From contig NZ_BNJJ01000020.1 of assembly GCF_016587435.1 (NCBI RefSeq), positions 1-64,000 on the forward strand: a stretch of 64,000 bases of DNA, given 5' to 3'. Origin of the DNA: Dictyobacter formicarum. GTDB lineage: Bacteria; Chloroflexota; Ktedonobacteria; Ktedonobacterales; Ktedonobacteraceae. Each line of letters begins with the position of its first letter. Position 1 is the first letter of the stretch. Of this stretch, positions 44,349-52,513 are shown one piece after another. Under the pieces are notes generated by a model, which was not told the DNA's origin, made no database searches, and worked only from the letters and a program-made list of their open reading frames with translations. Both the position numbers and the translations under genes were made by a program.

Positions 44349-44972
44349 AAATTCTCAATGCACTCCTCTTCATCAATCTCCTAAAAATAGCAAAAAATGT
44401 TCGCTTCTTTCTGGATAATGGAAGGTATACAATACTGTCCCAAAAACGCTATAGCACTTTTTGAACAGTATTGTATCAGTAATAGTACAGACGAGCAAGG
44501 GATTATCGCTACATTGGACATGCATCACTATACAATCTGCTTTCCGAACCATGTGATTGAAGATCCGAGTGACTAGCACAAAATCCAAAAGAAGTTTGCC
44601 AACCTGCTGCTCGCAAGAATGGAGGTGCTTACCAGACCCAAATTTACCAATCAATACAGGACTGTTCGCGATTATGTAGACAAATCCTCAGTTTATATAC
44701 ATAATTGAAGTTATATATAGACAATTGTCTTCGTCAATCATCTACATAACCTCAAGAAGGTCTAAGAGAAACGATGACATTCCTGTAAATGTTGCAGAAA
44801 AACAGCCTTCGACTTCTGAAGAGCCTTCCAGGAAGCACAAAGCTCCTGAGAAGCCTGTGACTTTAACCTTTGCGAAGTCGTCACACCTACGTACATATTT
44901 TTAAGCTGCATATATTGCTATATTCTTTCGTTTGAGTCAGAAAATACAGTATACCTATCTCAAGGAGCACAT
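44349..44972. other. Divergent intergenic region between the TerY-P triad and the secretion locus
   Basis: A 624-bp gap with probable promoters for both directions. It contains a perfect 12-bp inverted repeat ATACAATACTGT (44429-44440) / ACAGTATTGTAT (44466-44477), a possible operator or terminator. A frame without ATG from 44680 to 44903 (ends EKPVTLTFAKSSHLRTYF) has coding-like composition and may be a gene remnant; a TTG at 44725 would give 59 aa. Confidence 0.45.
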
Positions 44973-46511
44973 ATGGCATCGACTCGTATCTTCGTTAGCT
45001 ATGCGACAGCAAAATCATCTCGGAATGAGCGAGATATTGCAGCGCAATTTATCCTGGATCTCCAAGCTGCCAAAGCAGAGGTTATAACCGCCAGTGAAAG
45101 CATTTTTGATGAAAACTTTATGCAATTCCTCTATACAGAATTGCCTCAGTGCCAATACGTCATCCTGGTGCAGAATGCCGAAGCAATCCAATCATCACGA
45201 GTACAATCTACCATCAACCTTGCGCTAACCCTGGTTTCTCAAGGGCGCATACAGGAAGTATTACGCCTCGTTGTGGCACCTCCTTCACCAGATGGAGAAC
45301 CTCGTGCGGTAGCTAAGCTTCGAGCATTCGACGCTACCCAGGATTACTTGAGAGCGAGAGATAGGCTATTACTGCACCTTAACTTGCTGACACTTGAGAA
45401 AGATCCAGATGAAACCTTCATTGCTTCACATGAAATGCGTAGGTCATTGAATGAAGCGGCCCCAATGGTCATAGATGGCTCAACCAACAAGGCCGCTTCA
45501 TCTATGGTACCCACACATACCCAGAGAACTGTTGAGCCTTACCCGACAGACCTTTCTAATGAAAGAAATGGGCAGATATATCCCAATCTGAATGAGCAGC
45601 AAGCGCCACCACCTGTCGGGAAAGTCACACAGTCCACGCCACCTCCAGAGCGGAAAGGAAATTTTCTGTCCAGCAGACAGAAGCAAAGGCAGATAGATCG
45701 GCCCGTGCCACTACGAGAAAAGTATCAAATTGCGCCTGTCTGGATAATTATCTTTTCTGTTATCCAGGTACTCACCTTGATTTTTGCAATTGGAGTGCTC
45801 ATCTGGGGTAGAACAACAACGACAATAACCCCGGTGGTAAAGGCAACACCGACTGCCGCCCCTTCTGCATTTACCAATCAACTTAACACTCAGATTCTCG
45901 CGGCAACGCAGTCGCAACAAAATCCTTATGGAAAATCTAATAAGCTGGTAGTCAACGACGCACTCGATAACAACTCCACTGCCAATGACTATGGCTGGGA
46001 CAACCTCAATAATGATAAATCGATTAGCTGCCATTTTGCCAACCAGTCTTATCTACTCAGCGCCAATGGTCCTGGTAGCTGTCTGGCAACCAAGACGAGC
46101 TATAAGAATCTGACCTATCAGGCACAAATGACGATAGAGCAAGGGCAGGTTGGAGGACTCATCTTTCGCGCCAATATCGCACAACAGACTTATTTCAAGT
46201 TCGAAATTACAGTGAATGGGGACTATGTTATAGAGCGCAACGATCGCAATAACCTGGATTACCAGATACAAAGCGGTTTTAGTCCCGCCATTAAACAGGG
46301 ACTCAACCAGACAAATCTTATTGGCATCAATGCCAATGGCCAGACATTGGACTTTTATGTGAACCTGCAGCATGTTGCCTCTATACAAGACAGCCATAAT
46401 CAGGCACCTGGGAGTATCGGTGTTGTCGCCAGTGGGCCAAACGAAGATTTTCCAACGCAGGTTTCCTTCAAATATGCCAAGGTATGGAGTTCTGAAGAAC
46501 CGAACAGTTAA
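44973..46511 (+). CDS. TIR-like / transmembrane / ectodomain protein
   Basis: A 512-aa protein. Residues 1-140 read like a TIR domain (RIFVSYATAKSSRNERDIAA, then QFLYTELPQCQYVILVQN); the glutamate of NADase TIRs is not seen at the usual place (SSRVQSTINLAL), so it may be an interaction rather than an enzyme domain. A disordered Pro/Gln-rich stretch follows, then one membrane helix (about 252-278) and an outer beta-rich domain (QMTIEQGQVGGLIFRANIAQ, GSIGVVASGPNEDFPTQVSF), similar to concanavalin/DUF1080-type lectin folds. AAGGAG precedes ATG 44973. First gene of the secretion locus on this strand. Confidence 0.7.
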   Translation: MASTRIFVSYATAKSSRNERDIAAQFILDLQAAKAEVITASESIFDENFMQFLYTELPQCQYVILVQNAEAIQSSRVQSTINLALTLVSQGRIQEVLRLVVAPPSPDGEPRAVAKLRAFDATQDYLRARDRLLLHLNLLTLEKDPDETFIASHEMRRSLNEAAPMVIDGSTNKAASSMVPTHTQRTVEPYPTDLSNERNGQIYPNLNEQQAPPPVGKVTQSTPPPERKGNFLSSRQKQRQIDRPVPLREKYQIAPVWIIIFSVIQVLTLIFAIGVLIWGRTTTTITPVVKATPTAAPSAFTNQLNTQILAATQSQQNPYGKSNKLVVNDALDNNSTANDYGWDNLNNDKSISCHFANQSYLLSANGPGSCLATKTSYKNLTYQAQMTIEQGQVGGLIFRANIAQQTYFKFEITVNGDYVIERNDRNNLDYQIQSGFSPAIKQGLNQTNLIGINANGQTLDFYVNLQHVASIQDSHNQAPGSIGVVASGPNEDFPTQVSFKYAKVWSSEEPNS

Positions 46512-46568
46512 AGCTGAGGACGAAACCTTTCCATACAACTAAAGTCTCGTAATAATACTAGTATTTAT

Positions 46569-46605
46569 AAAAGGTAGTTAGTATCATTGTGAGCTATTAC
46601 CTTTT
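46569..46605 (+). terminator. Intrinsic terminator after the TIR gene
   Basis: AAAAGGTA (46569-46576) pairs with TACCTTTT (46598-46605), loop 21 nt, followed by further T (CTTTTTTTGA). It separates the TIR gene from the first small/large pair. A TTGACA follows at 46608, giving a possible new promoter (TTGACA, about 17 bp, TATCCA). Confidence 0.55.
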
Positions 46606-46693
46606 TTTGACAAGATGTGCATGCTAAAATATCCATATATTTATTTTTTCTATATGGATCAGAAGTAGCAATTAAATCCAAGGAGAGAAGTCA

Positions 46694-47032
46694 TTGGCAC
46701 ACGAAACCGATTTTCAGATTGATACGATCTCGGTCCAGGAACTGGGTACAAGTATTCTGAACGGTGCACAATCCGTGCAGGATTCTCCCGATCCAGTAGC
46801 ACTTGATGCTTTCAAGAAAGATATAGCCACAGTCGTGCCTGAAATGCCGCAGATCCTTCAGGGAAAGCTTTCCCAATTCAATAACAATTTCCATCAGGCT
46901 TATACAGACGTCCTGACGCAGCGCAGTGATATTGGGCGTATTCTGCTTAACACCGCCACCGCCGCTGATAAGCAGGAGGTGAGCACGGTGAATGTATTCA
47001 CCGATATCGCCCCCACGACACTTATCCCATAA
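46694..47032 (+). CDS. Small helical protein, ESX-partner-like (pair 1)
   Basis: A 112-aa soluble protein, mainly helical, with no signal peptide. No WxG is visible, but the size, the helix-rich pattern and its place directly before a larger helical protein suggest an Esx-like partner or chaperone. Start is TTG 46694 with AGGAG eight bases upstream; no ATG fits. The segment NNFHQAYTDVLTQRSDIGRILL is similar to FGTKITQARTDLLDNRVAIGKAL-type sequence in the 49297 protein, so the two are paralogues. The next gene starts 15 bp after its stop. Confidence 0.6.
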   Translation: MAHETDFQIDTISVQELGTSILNGAQSVQDSPDPVALDAFKKDIATVVPEMPQILQGKLSQFNNNFHQAYTDVLTQRSDIGRILLNTATAADKQEVSTVNVFTDIAPTTLIP

Positions 47033-47047
47033 CAGAAGGAAGACACT

Positions 47048-48757
47048 ATGACGAAGTTTGAGGACGTAATCCAGCCACTGCTCACCGGTCTAGAAGACCT
47101 GAGCAAGAAGAGCAGTACGGCTTCCAATCACTACAACACAACCACCAATCAGTTCCAAACCTATGTCTTAGACCATGTTGATGGCGCGACGGGCTCGATG
47201 CCCTTTCTCGGCAAAGGGGCCCAGGGCTGTAAAGATGCCGTTAACCGCAACGTTTCGCGTTCCCAACATGTAATCACCAAATTGCAAGATTTTCAACTGG
47301 CCTGCGACCAGACGCGCAAATCGCTTGAAGAGCTGTGCCCACCGTATGATCAGGACTCACGCTACTATCTTGCCACCAACGATCTATATGGCAGCATGGG
47401 TGGCAATGCGGATCGATACTCGACCTCGATCAGTCAGTTCTTTAACGAGGGCCAGGGCAATTCGCCATACAGCGGGGTTGACCCCGCTAGCGTCAGCGAA
47501 ACCGTCGTCTGGCGCATTCGCGAAGACACCCTGCCGAGCCTGTGTGGGAATCTGGATCAACTACTCACTCCTGGCAAAGGACAGCAACTGATCGAAGATA
47601 ACATCAACTATGCTGCTTCCTGTATTCAGAGTGATTTCCAGAACTATAAGTCTCAACAGAATAATTACCTGGACAGTGCATTGAGCAGTAAAGAGATCAA
47701 TAAAGATGCGTGGAAGTACTATGACACGCAGCTCAACTTCAGCTATCAGACAGCACTGCACTACCTGACCACCATTGTCAACAAAGTGAAACTGGGCTAT
47801 GGTGAGTGGTTGATGGAGTTCCAAACCATCGTCGGACAATTCCAGGTCGATGTCGATGCGGACTCAGCCATCAACGCTCCAAGCATTGGAGATCTGATCA
47901 CCGATGTGACAGCGCCCGGCATGACCGGAAAGGTCTACCTATGGCAAACGCCCAATGGTCTGATGGTCGTCGTCAAATCGGGAACCAACCCTGCTGACGT
48001 CGAGAAGGCGATCAACCAGTATATCGCATCGCATGGTCTGTCAAAGGATACCGGCGTCACGCTGATTGGTTACAAAGATGGAGGTATCACCCAACAGATG
48101 GTTCTGGATGGTGAGAACAAGGGCGGCGAAAACTTTAAGGTGAACAACCTGGTCCTGGTCGGAGAAAAGCCCATGGAGACACTACCAGCAAACCTCAACG
48201 TCCTCTCATATACCAAGGTAGACAAAGAGACGCCGGAGCACGAGACGACATGGCTTGGCCTCAAACCTGACCAGATTATTATTCCTGTCTCGTCGGTAGC
48301 ACTCGCATTCCTTACAGATGGGTTAGGGAATGTAGCGGAGGCCGGGTTGCTAGGAGCCGCAAGGGAGGCCGGGAAAGAGGCAGTCACCCAAGGAGCGAGA
48401 GATATCGCGAAAGAAACAATCATGGCCGAGATCTGGAATCACACCATTGGAGCGAGTCCAAGGGCAGGAACACCTGATCAGATGGGGTCATCCATGCCCT
48501 ACAATATCTACTATGATCCAGGCGATGGAAGCGGAGTCCATAAACCAAGTGTTGAGGAGCTCACCGAGCTAGCTAATGGCAAGGCTTCGCCAAAAGCGAA
48601 GTTCTACATTAGCCAGTCATCAGCCGTTCCAGAGGAGAGTGGTGCCAACCTGGACAAATTCACCCACAGCTCCTACCTGAACTCGCAACTCGTACCCGAT
48701 CCCAATCCTAAGGGTTATGATCATGGTGGCGTCGCCCCGGTCAATACGGGCAATTAA
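47048..48757 (+). CDS. Large helical candidate T7SS substrate (pair 1)
   Basis: A 569-aa protein: helical N-terminal 280 residues (LLTGLEDLSKKSSTASNHYN ... WLMEFQTIVGQFQVDVDADS) as in LXG/PPE-like type VII substrates, then an alpha/beta segment (VYLWQTPNGLMVVVKSGTNP, YIASHGLSKDTGVTLIGYKD) and a C-terminal part ending SSYLNSQLVPDPNPKGYDHG. No signal peptide. The alpha/beta part is shared with the 49725 protein. VTLIGYKDGG sits where an alpha/beta hydrolase would have a nucleophile elbow, but no serine is present. AAGGAAG lies just before ATG 47048. The C-terminus could be a toxin or adhesion domain. Confidence 0.6.
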   Translation: MTKFEDVIQPLLTGLEDLSKKSSTASNHYNTTTNQFQTYVLDHVDGATGSMPFLGKGAQGCKDAVNRNVSRSQHVITKLQDFQLACDQTRKSLEELCPPYDQDSRYYLATNDLYGSMGGNADRYSTSISQFFNEGQGNSPYSGVDPASVSETVVWRIREDTLPSLCGNLDQLLTPGKGQQLIEDNINYAASCIQSDFQNYKSQQNNYLDSALSSKEINKDAWKYYDTQLNFSYQTALHYLTTIVNKVKLGYGEWLMEFQTIVGQFQVDVDADSAINAPSIGDLITDVTAPGMTGKVYLWQTPNGLMVVVKSGTNPADVEKAINQYIASHGLSKDTGVTLIGYKDGGITQQMVLDGENKGGENFKVNNLVLVGEKPMETLPANLNVLSYTKVDKETPEHETTWLGLKPDQIIIPVSSVALAFLTDGLGNVAEAGLLGAAREAGKEAVTQGARDIAKETIMAEIWNHTIGASPRAGTPDQMGSSMPYNIYYDPGDGSGVHKPSVEELTELANGKASPKAKFYISQSSAVPEESGANLDKFTHSSYLNSQLVPDPNPKGYDHGGVAPVNTGN

Positions 48758-49296
48758 ATAGAAAAATGCCGATCATTGCCTTGCGTAGGGCGATGAAAGG
48801 CTCATCACATAGGCGTCTTCGTCGATGAGCCACGCAAAAAGCTTTATCACTTTCCAGTCTTCCTGTTAGGGGGACTGGAAAGTGAAGATAACCCCAATCG
48901 ATCTCAGCGATCCCAGGGATACAATCTGCATTTATTTGATTTATCAGGCCAGATTTCCCCCCTTCTTAAGAAGAAAAATCAGTCAAATCCGAGGTTGACT
49001 ACCGATTTGTCAACGATTTGTTATATGAATCGCAACCATTTGTCATTCCCTTTGCGATCAATACCAGCTATCCTTATTCACATGTGCGAACGGTAAAGCA
49101 CTTGCAATCAATGGGCAACATTGACACAATTCCCCGCCAGATCGAAATGGGAAAAGTCAATTTCGCTTTTGGGCAAAGATACGCATCAGAGAAATATATT
49201 TAAATTATCACAAGCTTCTACTAAATTTACGAACTTTAACAAATTCATATTACTCTGAATATATTAACGAGCATTTTTAGAGAAAGGACGCAAAAG
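48758..49296. other. Intergenic region between the two small/large pairs
   Basis: Holds a hairpin GGCTCATC/GATGAGCC (48799-48806 with 48824-48831), extended outward by TTGCGT/ACGCAA, and a second inverted repeat CACTTTCCAGT/ACTGGAAAGTG (48848-48858 with 48874-48884). An open frame at 48970-49203 has no start signal and no recognised family. The right end is AT-rich and probably carries the promoter of pair 2. Confidence 0.4.
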
Positions 49297-49662
49297 ATGA
49301 GCGACACTCCCTTTGCGATGAATACAAATACCACTGACAGCGTTGGTTCCCAGGTGGAAACAGCGGGCAAACAAGATCTCGCTCATGTCAACTGGCTTCA
49401 AGACCAGATTAACAACCACCAGGTGGAGATGCCTCTCATGCTGTATACCGCTTTTGAGCAATTTGGGACGAAGATTACCCAGGCTCGCACAGACCTCTTG
49501 GATAATCGCGTTGCTATTGGAAAAGCACTGCAAAATGGCTCCATAGCGACGGCGATGAATGAGGTACACCTCAAGGATTCCTTTAGTTCCCATACGACTA
49601 ATAGCTCGGATGCCTTTCCGCCAGACGCTCCACCAGCCACGCCCCCTGTCACTAGTCCTTAG
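49297..49662 (+). CDS. Small helical protein, ESX-partner-like (pair 2)
   Basis: A 121-aa protein, paralogue of the 46694 protein: shared central helix pattern (FEQFGTKITQARTDLLDNR, then VAIGKALQNGSIA) and similar length, but with a Pro-rich tail (PPDAPPATPPVTSP). No WxG and no signal sequence. AAAGGA lies upstream of ATG 49297. The larger partner follows 62 bp later. Probably an Esx-like chaperone or co-substrate; this is inferred from the duplicated small-then-large arrangement. Confidence 0.6.
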   Translation: MSDTPFAMNTNTTDSVGSQVETAGKQDLAHVNWLQDQINNHQVEMPLMLYTAFEQFGTKITQARTDLLDNRVAIGKALQNGSIATAMNEVHLKDSFSSHTTNSSDAFPPDAPPATPPVTSP

Positions 49663-49724
49663 GGCTTTCTCTGTCCCCTTATTGGAACCCCTATCTTTCG
49701 AAGTAGAGAAGGAGCATGACAGCT

Positions 49725-51194
49725 ATGGCAAATTTAACTAGTATCACCCAGGTATTTGTGGATTCACTCTCACAGGTCGCTTCAGCCGCTATGAACACAC
49801 TCAATCAGGATACCTCCTCGGCACACACTTTCTATCAAACCTGTATGAGACTTGTAGGGAATGTGTCAGGAAACTGGACACAGGTCTACGAAAATAAATT
49901 TACCGTTAACAACGGACGCTCGGAACTCATCCAGGCCAAAATCTACGACTTTTACAGCGCCTCACATAGCCTTGGCTCTGATATTGAGTCGCTCTGCTCG
50001 CAGTATGATAACCTCTCCTCGCTTGTTGGGAGCGGGATCGACGACGGCATGGGGCAAGTCAATCTCGAACGCTTTCTCCCAGCAGGCGCATTGGAAGGGG
50101 TACTCGTTCCAGAACTGGACGCGTTTGCCAGTGAGGTCATCCTCGATTACGTGCTCGATCCAGCAGGCGTCGGTGCCAGCATCTCATCTGCGCTCACTGG
50201 CAAACAAAATGAGATCATCAACAATATTACCTCTACATACGACCAGTATATGCAGGATCATAAAAAGGATAAGCAGTTTCAAAAAGATCTGACCTGGTCC
50301 CATGAGAGTGCGTGCCAGGCAGTCAGAACACTCACCACACGCCTGCAGACGCACCTGAATGAATGGGCAAACAAGCTCTACCTCCTAGTCAAGGGTTACC
50401 AGACCGCGGTCGAGGAGGCCTCAAACATCGACAAGATCGACCTCTCTGATATTGCCTACGAGATCAAACTGAATCCTACGGCTCCGGTCCTGATCTGGCA
50501 ACTGCCCAACGGGCATCTGGTGATCGCGGTGACAGGGGCGCAAAAAAGCACGGCGGACACGGTGATGCAGTGGATCAGACTCTATCTCCAGAATCACGGT
50601 CTGTCCGGGAAACGTCCCTCCGTTACGCTGTTGGGTTTCGATGGAGGAGTTGGAATCGCGCAACAGATCATTGGGGTTGCCTATCCCCAATTGGGCTCAG
50701 GGCCATTTTACAACTATTCCACACCCGCCGGCCCGCCTTTTGTGGATCATACTGGTGATCTCCCTTTCACGATCACCAATGCTCTCTTTGCTGGCCAGGG
50801 TCTCAACCTTCCTCCCACTGGCACACTCGGAAGTGGAGGGATTCCCTATCAGGCGGTCTCGATAGATCCAGAAACTCCTAACGAGGCAGGTAAGAGACCC
50901 TGGTGGAATCTCACTACAGAGCAGTGGACAACAATAGGGATTTTAGGGGCCCTGCAATTGGTGCCAGGAGTCGGCGAAGCTGGAGATGAAATCGCTGCAG
51001 GGGAGGTTCTTAATGCGGTGTCGGGACTGGGCAAAGACAAAATTCTCGAGTATGCGGTCTCTTTGGGCTGGAATGTCACGCATAAAGAGGGTGGAGAGGT
51101 AGATACGAACGCTGCCAAGGACTTCCTGATCCAGAAGCTCGAGGCCCAGATCCCGGTGGCATATGGTCCCATCTCATCGCCTTCCGGGGGTTAG
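49725..51194 (+). CDS. Large helical candidate T7SS substrate (pair 2)
   Basis: A 489-aa protein, distant paralogue of the 47048 protein: helical N-terminal 250 residues (QVASAAMNTLNQDTSSAHTF, EWANKLYLLVKGYQTAVEEA), then the shared alpha/beta segment (VLIWQLPNGHLVIAVTGAQK, LYLQNHGLSGKRPSVTLLGF) and GGVGIAQQI, then a Gly/Pro-rich region and a different C-terminus. No signal peptide. I start at ATG 49725 because GGAG lies ten bases upstream; the ATG at 49716 is only one base from it. Candidate type VII substrate. Confidence 0.6.
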   Translation: MANLTSITQVFVDSLSQVASAAMNTLNQDTSSAHTFYQTCMRLVGNVSGNWTQVYENKFTVNNGRSELIQAKIYDFYSASHSLGSDIESLCSQYDNLSSLVGSGIDDGMGQVNLERFLPAGALEGVLVPELDAFASEVILDYVLDPAGVGASISSALTGKQNEIINNITSTYDQYMQDHKKDKQFQKDLTWSHESACQAVRTLTTRLQTHLNEWANKLYLLVKGYQTAVEEASNIDKIDLSDIAYEIKLNPTAPVLIWQLPNGHLVIAVTGAQKSTADTVMQWIRLYLQNHGLSGKRPSVTLLGFDGGVGIAQQIIGVAYPQLGSGPFYNYSTPAGPPFVDHTGDLPFTITNALFAGQGLNLPPTGTLGSGGIPYQAVSIDPETPNEAGKRPWWNLTTEQWTTIGILGALQLVPGVGEAGDEIAAGEVLNAVSGLGKDKILEYAVSLGWNVTHKEGGEVDTNAAKDFLIQKLEAQIPVAYGPISSPSGG

Positions 51195-51699
51195 TAGCCT
51201 CTATGTTACGTAAGCTGTCACGAAACGCAAAATAGCGGGCATTATCCGGTTTAACAAGTTTTGTTCATGGTCCTCCATTATTGCTAGATACTGAAACAAC
51301 CTGTATAATGCAGCATCGTGAAATTCGCATAGGTTCTTCCCATCTTTTCGACTTTCTATAGTGAAAGGTACCATTCTAGTACCAAATTTACTAGAGGCGA
51401 TTAGTACAAAATAGATTAAATTGTTTTTACGGAATTATATTGATATAATTCAATCTGGGATTCCTATGATACTCACCATTGCGCTCCTTAAAAAGACGTT
51501 GAAGAGCGGCGCGAAAGTGTGATACATAGGCTTTCCGAAGGCTCGTCAACGTTTGCAGGGAAGCGGAATTTTCAGCCTTCAGTGTTTTGTACATGAGGCT
51601 CACGTGAACAGGTCCCACTTCCCCTTTTTAATGAGGCGGGTTGAAATAGCAGAACATGCCTGCGAACTTCAACCATATATCACAAAAGAGGTGTTTACT
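51195..51699. other. Intergenic region upstream of the WXG100 gene
   Basis: No gene supported. Contains the short palindrome GAATTATA/TATAATTC (51432-51439 with 51444-51451), which may be an operator or overlap a -10 element. The gap suggests the WXG100/YukD/EccC genes have their own promoter. Confidence 0.35.
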
Positions 51700-51990
51700 A
51701 TGCCAGAGATTCAGGCGAATACAGCAGGTATACAAAGTGGCGCATCAAAATTTTCCCAGCAGTCTGTAGAGTTAGGTGATCTTATCACCGCTGTTAATGG
51801 CACGATTGAAGAGCTGCAGGGGCTCTGGAAGGGCCCCGCGGCCGCTCAATTCGTCGATCTGATGAATGAGTGGCACAAAGATGTCAATGACATCAAGCAG
51901 GTACTTGAGACCATTTCACGTAAAGTCAACAGTGCTGGTCTGGGTTATGACGATCTGGATGGTCAGATCCAGCGTTCCTTCAGATTCTAA
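51700..51990 (+). CDS. WXG100-family (EsxA-like) protein
   Basis: A 96-aa protein of exactly the right size and form for WXG100: two helices joined by the turn LWKGPAAAQFVDLM (the WxG motif, Trp about residue 48), N-terminal helix IQSGASKFSQQSVELGDLIT and C-terminal helix INDI-type region (HKDVNDIKQVLETISRKVNS). Such proteins are secreted by type VII systems as dimers and often carry a C-terminal signal. Start ATG 51700 is chosen from family length; the frame is open upstream to 51553. A hairpin with T run follows, before the YukD-like gene. Confidence 0.93.
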   Translation: MPEIQANTAGIQSGASKFSQQSVELGDLITAVNGTIEELQGLWKGPAAAQFVDLMNEWHKDVNDIKQVLETISRKVNSAGLGYDDLDGQIQRSFRF

Positions 51991-52020
51991 ACCTTCGCTA
52001 CTCGTTGTAGTCTCTTATAA

Positions 52021-52051
52021 CGTGGGAGCCTGTTTTCTTCAGGCTCCTACG
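52021..52051 (+). terminator. Hairpin with T run between WXG100 and YukD-like genes
   Basis: 12-bp stem (52021-52032 with 52040-52051, one G-T pair; arm CGTGGGAGCCTG), loop TTTTCTT, followed about seven bases later by TTTTT. Partial termination here would make WXG100 mRNA more abundant than the downstream machinery mRNA. Confidence 0.7.
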
Positions 52052-52086
52052 GCTGTATTTTTATCAATAGGTCAGTTTATAAAGCG

Positions 52087-52452
52087 ATGCAAACATTACT
52101 TGTGACCATTATTGGATATGAACGCAGATTCGACATGCAGGTGCCGGCGGAGGTACCTGTAGGCAAGTTCATTCCTATGTTGCTCGAAATCTGTGACTTC
52201 AAACGCGCATCCATCTCACAACAAGGCAGGCCACAATGGACACTCTCCGTAGCCGACTCAGGTACAGCGTTGCCAGCTATGGCCTCACTGCTCGATGCCG
52301 GGGTGGTCGATGGCACTATTCTGCTCTTGCAGGATACGTCCTCAGCGGTACGTCCACGACAAACGTCAGCGCCTCAACAAACATTTCGGCCTGTGAATAT
52401 CGCGCCCGGGGAAAACACTGGAAATATCGGGGTGAAATGGAATATTCAGTAA
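52087..52452 (+). CDS. YukD/EsaB-like ubiquitin-fold protein
   Basis: A 121-aa protein with a ubiquitin-like N-terminal domain: TLLVTIIGYERRFDMQVPAE, VPVGKFIPMLLEICD, then TLSVADSGTALPAMASLLDA, GVVDGTILLL, as in YukD/EsaB and the N-terminus of EccD. Unlike EccD there are no membrane helices; the tail is short and Pro/Gln-rich. YukD proteins assist assembly or regulation of type VII secretion. It lies between the WXG100 gene and eccC, the usual YukE-YukD-EssC order. No strong ribosome-binding site is seen. Confidence 0.82.
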   Translation: MQTLLVTIIGYERRFDMQVPAEVPVGKFIPMLLEICDFKRASISQQGRPQWTLSVADSGTALPAMASLLDAGVVDGTILLLQDTSSAVRPRQTSAPQQTFRPVNIAPGENTGNIGVKWNIQ

Positions 52453-52513
52453 CAGCTACCTTAGAATCGACCTGATAACATTGATGATGACTAGTGCGGA
52501 GTAGAGAGTTCTT

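Noticed and set aside
49018..49203. 61-aa frame between the T7SS pairs
   Set aside because: TTG start without a ribosome-binding site, no recognised family, and the frame is only open to 48970; described in the intergenic entry.
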